A stretch of DNA of 32,158 nucleotides from an uncultured Bacteroidales bacterium (GCA_900318665.1 ONLQ01000022.1:1-32158), one strand, 5' to 3'. Shown: positions 23,143-32,138, counted from the stretch's first letter. The notes: generated by a model not told the origin, from the sequence alone. Made by a program: numbers and translations.

Positions 23143-23730
23143 ATGCCAGAAATTGAATATCATCCTTTGCGGCCATTCCTACCTCATAATGCGAGGTTGC
23201 TGATGCTGGGCAGTTTCCCTCCTCCTCGGCAGCGGTGGTGTATGGATTTCTTCTATCCCAACCGCAGCAATATGATGTGGGAGGTGATGGGGCAGGTGTT
23301 TTTTGCCGACGCTCAGCGGCTGGTGGATGCCGAACATAAGACATTCCGCAAAGAAGACATCATTGCCATGCTTAACGAGAAAGGCATAGCCATTTTTGAC
23401 ACCGCCACAGCGGTGCGACGCCTGCAAGGCAATGCATCGGACAAGTTTCTGGAAGTGGTAGAAAAGACCGACATTGCGGCATTGCTTCGGCAGATTCCTC
23501 ACTGCCACGACGTGGTGTGTACCGGGCAGAAAGCCACCGAGACGCTATGCTCCGACTATGGTGCGCAGCAGCCCCATATGGGCGAAAGCACAACATTCGA
23601 GATTGACGGCCGCACGATGCGCCTCCACCGCATGCCATCCACCTCGCGCGCCTTTCCTATGCCGCTGACCAAGAAAGCCGCCTACTACGAGAAAATGATG
23701 CGCCAAGTGGGCTGCCTCGACCAAGACTAA
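23143..23730 (+). CDS. Uracil-DNA glycosylase superfamily protein (Mug/hypoxanthine glycosylase-like)
   Basis: 195 residues. LLMLGSFPPPRQRWCMDFFYPN (residues 19-40) matches motif 1 of the Mug/HDG branch of the uracil-DNA glycosylase superfamily (GSFPP), followed by NMMWEVMGQVF. The C-terminal motif 2 is RLHRMPSTSRAFPM (about 164-177). These enzymes remove deaminated bases (uracil, hypoxanthine or mismatched thymine) from DNA. The start is the first ATG after the inverted repeat. The YqaA-like gene begins 14 bp after the stop, so they probably share a transcript. The exact substrate is not predictable from sequence alone. Confidence 0.85.
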   Translation: MPEIEYHPLRPFLPHNARLLMLGSFPPPRQRWCMDFFYPNRSNMMWEVMGQVFFADAQRLVDAEHKTFRKEDIIAMLNEKGIAIFDTATAVRRLQGNASDKFLEVVEKTDIAALLRQIPHCHDVVCTGQKATETLCSDYGAQQPHMGESTTFEIDGRTMRLHRMPSTSRAFPMPLTKKAAYYEKMMRQVGCLDQD

Positions 23731-23744
23731 ACACACTGCGCCGC

Positions 23745-24206
23745 ATGATAGCCTTTTTACAAAGTTGGGGACTGCTGGGACTATTCGTGGGTTCTTTTCT
23801 TGCTGCCACTGTGGTGCCGTTTTCGTCAGACGCACTGCTGGTGGGCATGCTCATGGCTGGCGTGGCACCGCTGCCATGCCTTGTGTGGGCCACGCTGGGC
23901 AACTGGCTCGGCGGACTGACATCGTTTGCCATAGGCTGGGCAGGTCGATGGGAATGGATAGAACGCTGGTTTAGAGTGAAACGCGAAACGCTGGAACGGC
24001 AACGCACACGCATAGAGCGCTGGGGCGCATGGCTGGCACTGCTCACATGGCTGCCAATCGTGGGCGATGTGTTTGCCATTGCGTTGGGGTTCTATCGCTG
24101 CCCGCCTATCAAGAGCGCATTGTTCATGCTGCTCGGCAAAGCCCTACGCTTTGCGCTATGGACACTGCTCTTCTACTACACAGGCTGGTCAATGGCCGAA
24201 GTCTGA
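23745..24206 (+). CDS. YqaA-family (VTT/DedA-like) membrane protein
   Basis: 153 residues. It has FVGSFLAATVVPFSSDALLVGM (about 14-35), LGNWLGGLTSFAIGWAGR (51-68) and LLTWLPIVGDVFAIALGFYR (98-117), the pattern of YqaA, a short DedA/VTT relative with the conserved G-[DN]-x3-[FYV]-x-G element. Four hydrophobic segments are visible. VTT-domain proteins are lipid scramblases or transporters in several organisms; the role of YqaA is not defined. It is the second gene of a pair with the DNA glycosylase. Confidence 0.85.
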   Translation: MIAFLQSWGLLGLFVGSFLAATVVPFSSDALLVGMLMAGVAPLPCLVWATLGNWLGGLTSFAIGWAGRWEWIERWFRVKRETLERQRTRIERWGAWLALLTWLPIVGDVFAIALGFYRCPPIKSALFMLLGKALRFALWTLLFYYTGWSMAEV

Positions 24207-24248
24207 AATAGTTAAAACTTTTAACTTTTCTCTTTGAGCAAAAGGGGG

Positions 24249-24256
24249 TACCTTTG
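24249..24256 (+). promoter_or_regulatory. Promoter-like box for the TonB-dependent receptor gene
   Basis: TACCTTTG fits TAnnTTTG, with TTTG (24233-24236) exactly 12 nt upstream. A 7-bp hairpin CCGATTT-gtcaa-AAATCGG (24260-24278) follows at the expected transcript start. Confidence 0.5.
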
Positions 24257-24433
24257 CGCCCGATTTGTCAAAAATCGGATTATTCATAACAATCCATAAT
24301 AAAAATGTCTAACAATCTTGCACCCAAAGTCTTCCGTTTTCGTCGGTTCTGCCGTGCCTCCTATGCCGTCTTTCGTTCTCTCCACATAGAGGTCACGATA
24401 GGACGTGTGGCGACATATATTGCCGACCGACAG

Positions 24434-26368
24434 ATGCGCAAATCGGCTCGCACTGTGGCTCTCTGCCTGATGATAATGATGGCAGGCAAAGCGATGGCCC
24501 AGAGCGACGACGACCTGGAAGGGCTGACGCTGCCAATGGTGTCTATCACCGCCAGCGGCGACACGGCGCAAAGCCCCACCGAGGGGGCGTGTGCCGTTCT
24601 AACTCACCACGACATTCAACATCTTTCGGCCAACACCATAGGCCAACTGCTGGAAATGCTGCCCTCCGTCGATGTGAGGAGCCGCGGCGTGGGCGATATG
24701 CAGGGCGACATAACCCTGCGCGGCGGCACTTTCGACCAAGTGGTAGTGCTGCTCAACGGCATCAATATCTCCGACCCGCAGACGGGGCACCACAATCTGG
24801 ACCTGCCCATAGACCTCGCCATGGTGGAACGCATCGAACTGCTGTCGGCTTCGGCACTGGTGCGCTATGGCGTTACGGCTTTCTGCGGCGGCATCAATAT
24901 TGTGACTGTTCCATCGTCAAGCGACCGAGTGCGAGCACGCCTCTCCGCCGGAAGCCACGGCACCGCCTCTGCCGCCTTGCGGGGCGACAAACGGATAGGC
25001 CGTTGGAACATAGCCGCCACAGGTGCCTACAACCGCAGCGACGGCTACAGGACTAACACCGACTATCGCAACGCCAACGCACTGCTCTACGCCTCACGAC
25101 GCGACACTCTCGGCACATGGCAGATGCAACTGGGCGGACAGATAAAGGATTTCGGCAGCCAAGCCTTCTACAGCCTCAAATATCCCGACCAATACGAAGC
25201 CACACGAACCCTGACCGCCGCACTGCAACGGCAGCAGCGCATAGGCCGTTGGAACAGCGAAATGGCGCTCTACGGACGACTGCACCGCGACCGCTTCGAA
25301 CTCTTCCGACAGGGTGCTGTCGAGCCTCCATCGTGGTATGGCGGACACAACTACCACCTCTCCTCGTCATGTGGCGCACGACTGCGAGCGTCGCGCCTCA
25401 ACCTGCAGAATGCCGCAATGCAAGGTCGGCTGACCCTCGGCATCGAATACCGTCGCGACGGAATTATCAGCAACGTACTGGGCGACAGCCTCGCGCAGAA
25501 ACGACGAGTACTGTTTGAGAACGGCGAACACTACTACACTCTCGGCTGTTCGCGACATAGGGGCAGTGCCTTTGCCGAGCAGAGCCTTTATGTTGGCGAC
25601 TGGGAGATGGCGGCGGCAGCACTAGTCCACGCCAACAGCGCCATGCCGTCGGGCTACGGCTACTCGCTCTCCGCCTCGTGGCATCCCACGCCAGCCCTCA
25701 CGCTCTCGGCGGCAATAGGCCGTTCCGACCGACAGCCCACCTTCACCGATCTCTACTACCACAGCGCGACACAGATAGCCAATCCCTTGCTACATTCCGA
25801 AACGAGCCACTCGGCCGAGTTCGCCGCCAAATACCACAAAGGTCTCTGGCACGCATCGACCGACATCTATCTGCGACGCGGCACCGACATCATAGACTGG
25901 GTGCGGCAGCCCGACGAAAGCGTGTGGCACAGCATGAACCACAGCCGCATCGACGCCATAGGCTTCGACATGAACATTGGCTATCATTCCGACAAATTTG
26001 TGCGATACGCAGATCTGACCTATTGCTACAACACCATCGACAAAGAGGCCAAAGGCTATGTGTCGCAATATGCGCTCGACTACCTGCGCCACAAGGTCAG
26101 CGCCAACATTGCCATCAGTCCCGCAAAGCCACTTGTGGTCAAGGCAAGTCTTGCCTATCACTACCGCATAGGCGGCTATACCGACCTCAGCGGCACAATG
26201 ATAAAATACAGCCCCGTCTGCATCATCAACGCCGCCATAGAATACCATCTGAAAAAGTGGATCTTCTTCGTCGAAGCCAGCAACCTGCTGAACCGCATCT
26301 ATTACGACTACGGCGGAATCCCCCTGCCCGGCACAACATGGGCGGCAGGAGTGAATACCGATTTTTGA
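24434..26368 (+). CDS. TonB-dependent outer-membrane receptor (BtuB-like layout)
   Basis: 644 residues from the ATG at 24434, which gives a clean signal peptide (MRKSARTVALCLMIMMAGKAMA before QSDDD). An earlier in-frame ATG at 24305 would add 43 Arg-rich residues in front of the signal and is less likely, though nearer the promoter. The plug domain shows VLTHHDIQHLSANTIGQLLE, RSRGVGDMQGDITLRGGTFD and VERIELLSASALVRYGVTAF; the barrel ends with NLLNRIYYDYGGIPLPGTTW and a terminal Phe, as in BtuB-type receptors. A TonB box may lie in the stretch LPMVSITASGD. The substrate is unknown; no B12 riboswitch motif was found in the leader. It converges with sufS, with 11 bp between their ends. Confidence 0.88.
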   Translation: MRKSARTVALCLMIMMAGKAMAQSDDDLEGLTLPMVSITASGDTAQSPTEGACAVLTHHDIQHLSANTIGQLLEMLPSVDVRSRGVGDMQGDITLRGGTFDQVVVLLNGINISDPQTGHHNLDLPIDLAMVERIELLSASALVRYGVTAFCGGINIVTVPSSSDRVRARLSAGSHGTASAALRGDKRIGRWNIAATGAYNRSDGYRTNTDYRNANALLYASRRDTLGTWQMQLGGQIKDFGSQAFYSLKYPDQYEATRTLTAALQRQQRIGRWNSEMALYGRLHRDRFELFRQGAVEPPSWYGGHNYHLSSSCGARLRASRLNLQNAAMQGRLTLGIEYRRDGIISNVLGDSLAQKRRVLFENGEHYYTLGCSRHRGSAFAEQSLYVGDWEMAAAALVHANSAMPSGYGYSLSASWHPTPALTLSAAIGRSDRQPTFTDLYYHSATQIANPLLHSETSHSAEFAAKYHKGLWHASTDIYLRRGTDIIDWVRQPDESVWHSMNHSRIDAIGFDMNIGYHSDKFVRYADLTYCYNTIDKEAKGYVSQYALDYLRHKVSANIAISPAKPLVVKASLAYHYRIGGYTDLSGTMIKYSPVCIINAAIEYHLKKWIFFVEASNLLNRIYYDYGGIPLPGTTWAAGVNTDF

Positions 26369-26379
26369 AACCTAAAGTG

Positions 26380-27570
26380 CTATTGCAGCATTGGCGCTAT
26401 GCGGTGCAACGCTGATACGAGGGCGTCGATTTCCTCGGTGGTGTTGTAGAGTGCAAACGAGGCGCGCACCGTGCCAGGTATGCCGTAGCGGTCCATGACA
26501 GGCTGTGCGCAGTGGTGTCCCGTGCGGACGGCAATGCCGAGTTTGTCGAGCAGTGTGCCAACATCGTAGGGGTGCGACTGACCGATGAGGAACGAGATAA
26601 CGCCAGCCTTATGCGGCGCGGTGCCATAAATTCGCAATCCCTCTATCTCGGCAAGGCGGCATGTGGCATAGTCAAGCAGCGATGCCTCGTGGTCGGCAAT
26701 AGCCTGTACGCCAGCCTGCTGCATAAAGTCGATGGCAGCCGAAAGACCGAGAGTATCGCCCACCGACGGCGTGCCTGCCTCAAAACGGAAAGGCAGTTCG
26801 TTGTAGGTGGTGCGCTCGAAGGTAACGTCCTTTATCATCTCGCCACCGCCCTGATATGGCGGCAAGGTGTCGAGTATGGCTTCACGCCCATAAAGCACGC
26901 CGATGCCCATAGGCGCATACATCTTATGCCCTGAGAAACAGTAGAAATCGCAACCAATACGCGCCACATCCACCACGGTATGCGCCACCGCCTGGGCTCC
27001 GTCCACCATCACAGGCACTCCGTGGGCGTGGGCTATAGCGGTAATCTGCTCTATGGGGTTGACCGTGCCGAGGCTGTTAGATACGTGTGCCACTGCCACA
27101 ATACGCGTGCGGCTGTTGAAAAGCGAGGCGTAGGCATCGAGGTCGAGCACACCATCGTCGCTAAAAGGTATGGGCCGCAGACGGGCACCCGCCAACTGCC
27201 ACGGCACAATGTTGGAATGGTGTTCCATGCCACTGACAATCACCTCGTCGCCCTCATGGATATAGGCCTTGCCAAACGATGATGCCACAAGGTTGATAGC
27301 CTCGGTGGTGCCACGAGTGAATACAATCTCATGGCTATGGGCGGCACCTATGAACTGCTGCACCTTGCGACGTGTCTGCTCATGCAGGTCGGTAGCCTCG
27401 GCAGCAAGATGATGCACGCCACGATGGATGTTGCTGTTGAGCGTAGCATAATAGCGGCTAACAGCATCTATCACCACCTGCGGTTTCTGTGTGGTGGCGG
27501 CGTTGTCAAGATAGACCAGCGGATGGCCGTAGATGGTAGTGTTGAGTATTGGAAATTGGTCGCGAAACAT
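26380..27570 (-). CDS. sufS: SufS-type cysteine desulfurase
   Basis: 396 residues. The PLP lysine is K216 in CFSGHKMYAPMGIG, and the persulfide cysteine is C354 in RTGHHCAQPVM, the short SufS/CsdA-type loop rather than the longer IscS loop. HIPR-like N-terminal landmarks: YLDNAATTQKP and NIHRGVHHLAAEAT. It releases sulfur from cysteine for Fe-S cluster assembly, which fits the Fe-S enzymes rimO and hydE nearby. No sufB, sufC, sufD or sufE/U gene is adjacent, unlike in many Bacteroidota where sufS ends the suf operon. It is transcribed alone from a TATATTTG box at 27713-27706. Confidence 0.95.
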   Translation of the reverse strand: MFRDQFPILNTTIYGHPLVYLDNAATTQKPQVVIDAVSRYYATLNSNIHRGVHHLAAEATDLHEQTRRKVQQFIGAAHSHEIVFTRGTTEAINLVASSFGKAYIHEGDEVIVSGMEHHSNIVPWQLAGARLRPIPFSDDGVLDLDAYASLFNSRTRIVAVAHVSNSLGTVNPIEQITAIAHAHGVPVMVDGAQAVAHTVVDVARIGCDFYCFSGHKMYAPMGIGVLYGREAILDTLPPYQGGGEMIKDVTFERTTYNELPFRFEAGTPSVGDTLGLSAAIDFMQQAGVQAIADHEASLLDYATCRLAEIEGLRIYGTAPHKAGVISFLIGQSHPYDVGTLLDKLGIAVRTGHHCAQPVMDRYGIPGTVRASFALYNTTEEIDALVSALHRIAPMLQ

Positions 27571-27705
27571 TTACTTACGCATTATTGATACGTTTATAAT
27601 CCATAAAGAAAAAAGAGCCACAGGCAGCACCCATAAGCCCATACATATTATATTCAGCACATTACATCACACTTCTCTAACGTCTGCACATCATCATACA
27701 GAAAG

Positions 27706-27713
27706 CAAATATA
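27706..27713 (-). promoter_or_regulatory. Promoter-like box for sufS
   Basis: Reads TATATTTG on the minus strand, with TTTG (27728-27725) 11 nt upstream. The transcript would carry a leader of about 130 nt. The remaining part of the 273-bp gap between sufS and the EF-hand gene shows only AT-rich sequence. Confidence 0.5.
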
Positions 27714-27799
27714 CATAAAATCCTCAAAACACCGCACATAGGCAATCATAGCACTGCACCACACAACGACTAAAAGCCACACTATATTCAGATTTTATG

Positions 27800-27807
27800 T
27801 AATTTTG
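27800..27807 (+). promoter_or_regulatory. Promoter-like box for the EF-hand membrane protein gene
   Basis: TAATTTTG fits TAnnTTTG and lies 37 bp before the ATG at 27844. No clear upstream element was seen. Confidence 0.4.
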
Positions 27808-27843
27808 CAATTTGTTAGAAACAATAATAAAACACAAAGCACC

Positions 27844-29838
27844 ATGAAGAAGAAGATTACCAAAATTCTTACGGCAAAAGACGGCTACGACTGGCAGTAC
27901 TGCTCGCTGGGCGGCGTCACTCGCGTCAAAATAGCCAGTGGCGAAGATATCAAGCACCTCGGCGAACTCGACCGCAAACTATGGACCGTGCTCTCCTGCC
28001 CCGTCAACGGGCTCGAATTTGACAGCCGCACGCTCCAACTCATGGACAGCAACCACGACGGCAAACTACGTATTGACGAAGTTGTCGAGGCTGCCGAATG
28101 GATTACCACCGTCCTGTCTGACGCCGACACCCTGCTCAACAGCAGCGATACCCTCGCCCTCTCGGCCATAGCCGACAACGAGGCTGGAAACAAAATCCGC
28201 ACCACCTGCGAGACCATTCTCAAAGAACTCGACCGCCCGCTGGAAACCATAAGCATCAAGGACGTGGCCGACTATAAGACCCTCATCGACGAACGCTATG
28301 CCAAAGAGGTCGCCGCCGTTGCCACCGAGGACATCCGTCCATATGGAGAAAACACCGAGGCCGTCACCGCAGCCGTCACCGCGCTGCGCGACAAGGTGGC
28401 CGACTATTTCATGCGCTGCCACCTCATCCGCTTCGACGCCGAATGTAAAGACGCCGTCGATGTGTCGGTAGAACGCATCGCCGCCATCGCCGCTGGCGAC
28501 GTGGCCAAAGCCACCACCGACATAGCCTCCTATCCCCTCGCCCGTCCCAACGCCGAAGGCACCCTCGCCCTCGACAACATCAACCCCGCATGGGCTGCCC
28601 ACATGACCACCATCAAGAAAATGGCCGTGGCCGAAGGCACCACCACGCTCGACGAGGCACAGTGGGGCGACATCGTGGCTAAGATAGACGCCTATACCGA
28701 CTATCTCGCCAAACAGTCAGACGGACAGGTGGAACTGCTCTCCAAAGGACAAGCCGAGGCAATGGAGCACTACACCCAGGCCGACAGACTGCTACACATA
28801 TACCGCGACTTCTACACACTCATCAAGAACTATATATTCTTCAAAGACTTCTATCAGAACGACCCCGACACCAAAGCCATCTTCCAAAGCGGTCGCCTCT
28901 ATATCGACCAGCGTTGCTGCGACCTCTGCATGCGCATAGACAGCATCGACGCCCACGCCCCTATGGCTGCCGCCAGCGGCATGTATCTCATCTACTGCAC
29001 CTGCACCTCGCGCGAGCGCAACGCCACACAGAACATCGTGGCAGTCCTCACCGACGGCGATGTGGATAATATGGAAGTGGGCAAAAACGCCATCTACTAC
29101 GACCGCGAAGGCCATTGCTGGGACGCCGTGGTGAAGAAGATTGTCGATAACCCAATCTCCATCCGCCAGGCCTTCTGGAGTCCCTACCGCAAATTCTGGA
29201 AATGGTGTACCGACAAAATCAATAAGTCTGCCGCCGAGAAAGAGGACAAAGCCTTCAACAGCCTCACCACCAAGGCCGACGCTGCCACCGAGGACGTGAA
29301 AACCAACCTTGCCGCTGCTCCCGACGCTGAGAAGAAAAAAGAAGAAAAGAAACCCACACCGTTCGACATCGCCAAGTTCGCCGGTATCTTTGCCGCCATC
29401 GGTATGGCCATTGGCTATATAGGCAGCGCCCTGGCAGGCATCACACAGACCATCGGCAGCAACCCGCTAAACCTGCTCATCCTCATCTGTGGCATAATCC
29501 TCGTCATTTCAGGCCCATCCATGTTCATTGCATGGACCAAACTGCGAAAACGCAACCTCGGCCCCATGCTCAACGCCAACGGCTGGGCCGTCAATGCTGT
29601 AATCCTTGTCAACGTGCGTTTCGGTGCCACGCTCACCAGCATCGCAAAATATCCCAAACTGGTGCTCGACGACCCCTTTGCCGAGAAAAAGATGCCGGCA
29701 TGGAAGAAATGGCTCATTTCTATAGCCGTAGTGATAGTAATAGCCGCCATAGCAGCACTCATCATCTACCTGATGCACCAGCAGCAAGCCCAAGCCGCCC
29801 AAGCAGTAGCCGACACTGTGGCGACTGTCGCAGAATAA
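27844..29838 (+). CDS. Large EF-hand protein with C-terminal membrane segments, unknown function
   Basis: 664 residues from the ATG at 27844 (MKKKITKILTAKDGYDW); an ATG 13 codons earlier overlaps the promoter box. A canonical EF-hand loop is seen at 68-79 (DSNHDGKLRIDE, with D, N, D, G and E at the calcium positions). A long, mainly helical, Ala/Asp/Thr-rich soluble part follows (about 85-460), then a charged Lys/Glu stretch (about 480-505) and three hydrophobic segments (roughly 510-530, 546-566 and 620-642). The tail is Gln/Ala-rich. No signal peptide is present, so the EF-hand part should be cytoplasmic if the first C-terminal helix enters the membrane. I do not recognise a named family. 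It is a single-gene unit with a strong terminator. Confidence 0.85.
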   Translation: MKKKITKILTAKDGYDWQYCSLGGVTRVKIASGEDIKHLGELDRKLWTVLSCPVNGLEFDSRTLQLMDSNHDGKLRIDEVVEAAEWITTVLSDADTLLNSSDTLALSAIADNEAGNKIRTTCETILKELDRPLETISIKDVADYKTLIDERYAKEVAAVATEDIRPYGENTEAVTAAVTALRDKVADYFMRCHLIRFDAECKDAVDVSVERIAAIAAGDVAKATTDIASYPLARPNAEGTLALDNINPAWAAHMTTIKKMAVAEGTTTLDEAQWGDIVAKIDAYTDYLAKQSDGQVELLSKGQAEAMEHYTQADRLLHIYRDFYTLIKNYIFFKDFYQNDPDTKAIFQSGRLYIDQRCCDLCMRIDSIDAHAPMAAASGMYLIYCTCTSRERNATQNIVAVLTDGDVDNMEVGKNAIYYDREGHCWDAVVKKIVDNPISIRQAFWSPYRKFWKWCTDKINKSAAEKEDKAFNSLTTKADAATEDVKTNLAAAPDAEKKKEEKKPTPFDIAKFAGIFAAIGMAIGYIGSALAGITQTIGSNPLNLLILICGIILVISGPSMFIAWTKLRKRNLGPMLNANGWAVNAVILVNVRFGATLTSIAKYPKLVLDDPFAEKKMPAWKKWLISIAVVIVIAAIAALIIYLMHQQQAQAAQAVADTVATVAE

Positions 29839-29857
29839 CAAAACATCTAACATACAC

Positions 29858-29892
29858 AAGCGGGGCGGTCCAATGGACAGCCCCGCTTATTT
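29858..29892. terminator. Convergent terminator between the EF-hand gene and the S8 protease gene
   Basis: AAGCGGGGC (29858-29866) pairs with GCCCCGCTT (29880-29888), extended by GTCC/GGAC, followed by ATTTCATT on the plus strand. It lies between two converging genes and probably serves both. Confidence 0.8.
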
Positions 29893-29912
29893 CATTGATA
29901 TCAACCGAAGGA

Positions 29913-31502
29913 CTATTTCTTTTCTTCGTTGTTCATTTGACGGTTGCGCATCTTTTCGCGGATGTCAATTCTTTTCGGATGTACTTTTTTCGATGGCATC
30001 GGCCTTACTAAAGCAGGTCTATCTGCACCATCCTTCTTCCCAGAATTCTCTACGCCCTCTTTCTTTTCGGTGCCAATCTGTTCGCCTAAACTCATTTTGG
30101 CGGCACGAGCACCTGCAAGACGCGATGCACCCACGGCACGCAGTGCCTTGCCGCAGTCGGGAATGCCGTAGCCGTAGCGGTTGTTGACCTTGTCGGCCAT
30201 ATTGCCCGCCATACGCACTGCCTTGCACAACTCCTCGACCGAGGCTTTGGGCGCAGCCTGACGCAGACAAGCCATCATGCCCGCCATGATGGGCGACGAG
30301 AACGAGGTGCCGTGAGCGCGGATATAACCTCCCGCAGGGGCTGCAACATAGACAAAGACGCCCTGTGCACACACATCGGGTTTCACACGGTCGTCGTAGG
30401 TTGAACCGTATGAACTAAAGCCCGAAATATTACCATTGCTCCACACCGCACCAACGGAGAGGATATGCTCGGCATCGGCAGGCACAGAGATGCTGTGCTT
30501 GCCCTGGCTGCCCTCATTGCCAGCACTATTGACACACAATATGCCACGAGTGGCGGCAATTTCGCCACCTATCGACATGAATGCCGTCATGCCGTTGAGA
30601 TGCTCAAACTTATAGTTGAGCGTAGTGTCCCAGAAGCCGCGATAGCCCAGCGAACTGTTGATGACATCAACGCCGAGGCTGTCGAGAAACTCAGCCGCCG
30701 ACACCCAGTTCAACTCTTCCACAGGGCTCTCGGTGCGGTTGTCCTCGGTGATGCAGAGCACATAGTCGGCCTTGGGAGCAGTGCCCACATATTTTCCAGG
30801 CACATAGCCCGCCAGCGTGGTGAGCACCATGGTGCCATGAGCATCGGCCAGATAGACCGACGGACGATGAGCGACAAAGTCGCGCGTGGCAACAATGCGG
30901 CCACTGCGACGCAACGTGTCGAACACCGACAGGGTGTCAACGCCAGGGAAACCACCGTCGCACACGCCTACCAGCACGCCCTGCCCCTCAAAGCCACGGC
31001 GGTGCAGACGCACACCATTCAACTGATTGATTTGCGAATAGGCCAGCGCGTAGTAGTTAGAATCATGAGGACGATAGGACAGCAACGTCGTGTCGCGGCC
31101 AGCGTCATATTTTATCGTCGTGGTATCGACCATGACGGCACGACGGTTGTAGAGTTTGACGCTTTTCACAAAGTCTAATTTCTCTATTTTCTCAACCTCC
31201 TTGGGCGTGGCAATAACCGTTACGCCGTTGAGCCATTTGCTGACATTGTGAATACGCGCGCCGGTCTTGGCAACAGCCTTCACATAAGCGGGATTGACGG
31301 GCAGGTCGATACTATCGACGGCTATGCCGAGACGCTGACGGCGGTCGAGAGAACGCTGCGAAAGATATTTCGACGGATTGTCTATCGTATATGGAGTCCC
31401 TGCCTTGTCGGCAAACTTGACCCAATAGTAATTGTTAGTGTCGTTGGCGGCCATAGCGCCGAGCGAAAGCAGCATAACAACAAAAAAACAAAGACGTTTC
31501 AT
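29913..31502 (-). CDS. Secreted subtilisin-like serine protease (S8 family)
   Basis: 529 residues with a signal peptide (MKRLCFFVVMLLSLGAMA, cleaved before AND). A propeptide-like region (about 25-125) contains the YLSQRSLDRRQRLGI motif common in Bacteroidota S8 proteases. The catalytic triad is intact: D182 (VGVCDGGFPGVD), H222 (ADAHGTMVLT) and S400 (AHGTSFSSPIMAG), with the oxyanion N329 in NSAGNEG. The final 70 residues are Lys/Arg/Glu-rich and lack the beta-rich C-terminal domain that directs type IX secretion in many relatives. The protein is therefore probably periplasmic or exported by another route (inference). It is a single gene transcribed from TATCTTTG at 31558-31551, divergent from the DUF456 gene. 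Confidence 0.93.
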   Translation of the reverse strand: MKRLCFFVVMLLSLGAMAANDTNNYYWVKFADKAGTPYTIDNPSKYLSQRSLDRRQRLGIAVDSIDLPVNPAYVKAVAKTGARIHNVSKWLNGVTVIATPKEVEKIEKLDFVKSVKLYNRRAVMVDTTTIKYDAGRDTTLLSYRPHDSNYYALAYSQINQLNGVRLHRRGFEGQGVLVGVCDGGFPGVDTLSVFDTLRRSGRIVATRDFVAHRPSVYLADAHGTMVLTTLAGYVPGKYVGTAPKADYVLCITEDNRTESPVEELNWVSAAEFLDSLGVDVINSSLGYRGFWDTTLNYKFEHLNGMTAFMSIGGEIAATRGILCVNSAGNEGSQGKHSISVPADAEHILSVGAVWSNGNISGFSSYGSTYDDRVKPDVCAQGVFVYVAAPAGGYIRAHGTSFSSPIMAGMMACLRQAAPKASVEELCKAVRMAGNMADKVNNRYGYGIPDCGKALRAVGASRLAGARAAKMSLGEQIGTEKKEGVENSGKKDGADRPALVRPMPSKKVHPKRIDIREKMRNRQMNNEEKK

Positions 31503-31548
31503 ATTGTATCTATTTTATTTTTGTTTGATTGCAAATGACGAAAAGCGG

Positions 31549-31589
31549 TGCAAAGATACATTTTTTGCTCAAATAATCTTATCTTTGCA
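31549..31589. promoter_or_regulatory. Mirror-image divergent promoters for the S8 protease and DUF456 genes
   Basis: TGCAAAGATA (31549-31558) and TATCTTTGCA (31580-31589) form a perfect 10-bp inverted repeat; each is a full TAnnTTTG box, one for each direction. CAAA at 31570-31573 is the upstream element of the minus promoter (11 nt spacing) and TTTG at 31564-31567 that of the plus promoter (12 nt), so the two promoters interleave. Confidence 0.55.
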
Positions 31590-31640
31590 CGCCCTATGGG
31601 ACGTTCCGTCATCATGGATTAACCAACAACAGACAAAACA

Positions 31641-32138
31641 ATGGAAATACTGCTCATAATACTCGCTTTCGTGTGTGCCGCCGTCGGAATAATAGGCTCC
31701 GTGGTGCCTGGTCTGCCCGGACCTCCACTGGCGTGGATAGGGCTGTTGCTGCTGTCTTTCACCGAGATGGCCGAGATTTCCGCAACGATGCTAATTGTCT
31801 CCGCCGTGGTGGCAACGGTCATCACCGTGATAGACTATGTGGTGCCATCGGCCTTCACCAAGCGTTTCGGCGGCAGCCGTGCCGGAATCTGGGGCTGCAA
31901 CATCGGACTCGTCATTTCCATTTTCGGGCTACCCTTCGGTCCGCAGGGACTGGCAGGAGTAATACTTTGGCCTTTAGTTGGCGCGCTTGTCGGCGAACTG
32001 CTCAGCCAAAAGCCTTTCGAACCAGCACTCCGTGCCGCCTTCGGCGCGTTCATAGGCTTCCTGACCGGCACACTCTCCAAATTGGCCTACAGCATTGCGC
32101 TGACAATAATAATGATTGTACGACTAATTAATGGCTGA
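31641..32138 (+). CDS. DUF456 family membrane protein
   Basis: 165 residues, with about five hydrophobic segments separated by glycine-rich turns. GIIGSVVPGLPGPPLAWIGLLLL (16-38) and the later FGLPFGPQGLAGVILWPLVGALVGELL are the typical features of DUF456. The function of the family is unknown. The start is the first ATG after the TATCTTTG promoter box (54 bp). Its stop overlaps the likely start of the next gene by 8 bp. Confidence 0.9.
   Translation: MEILLIILAFVCAAVGIIGSVVPGLPGPPLAWIGLLLLSFTEMAEISATMLIVSAVVATVITVIDYVVPSAFTKRFGGSRAGIWGCNIGLVISIFGLPFGPQGLAGVILWPLVGALVGELLSQKPFEPALRAAFGAFIGFLTGTLSKLAYSIALTIIMIVRLING

Noticed and set aside
24257-24433. Possible cobalamin riboswitch before the BtuB-like receptor
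   Set aside because: No B12-box-like sequence or the expected long structured leader was seen.
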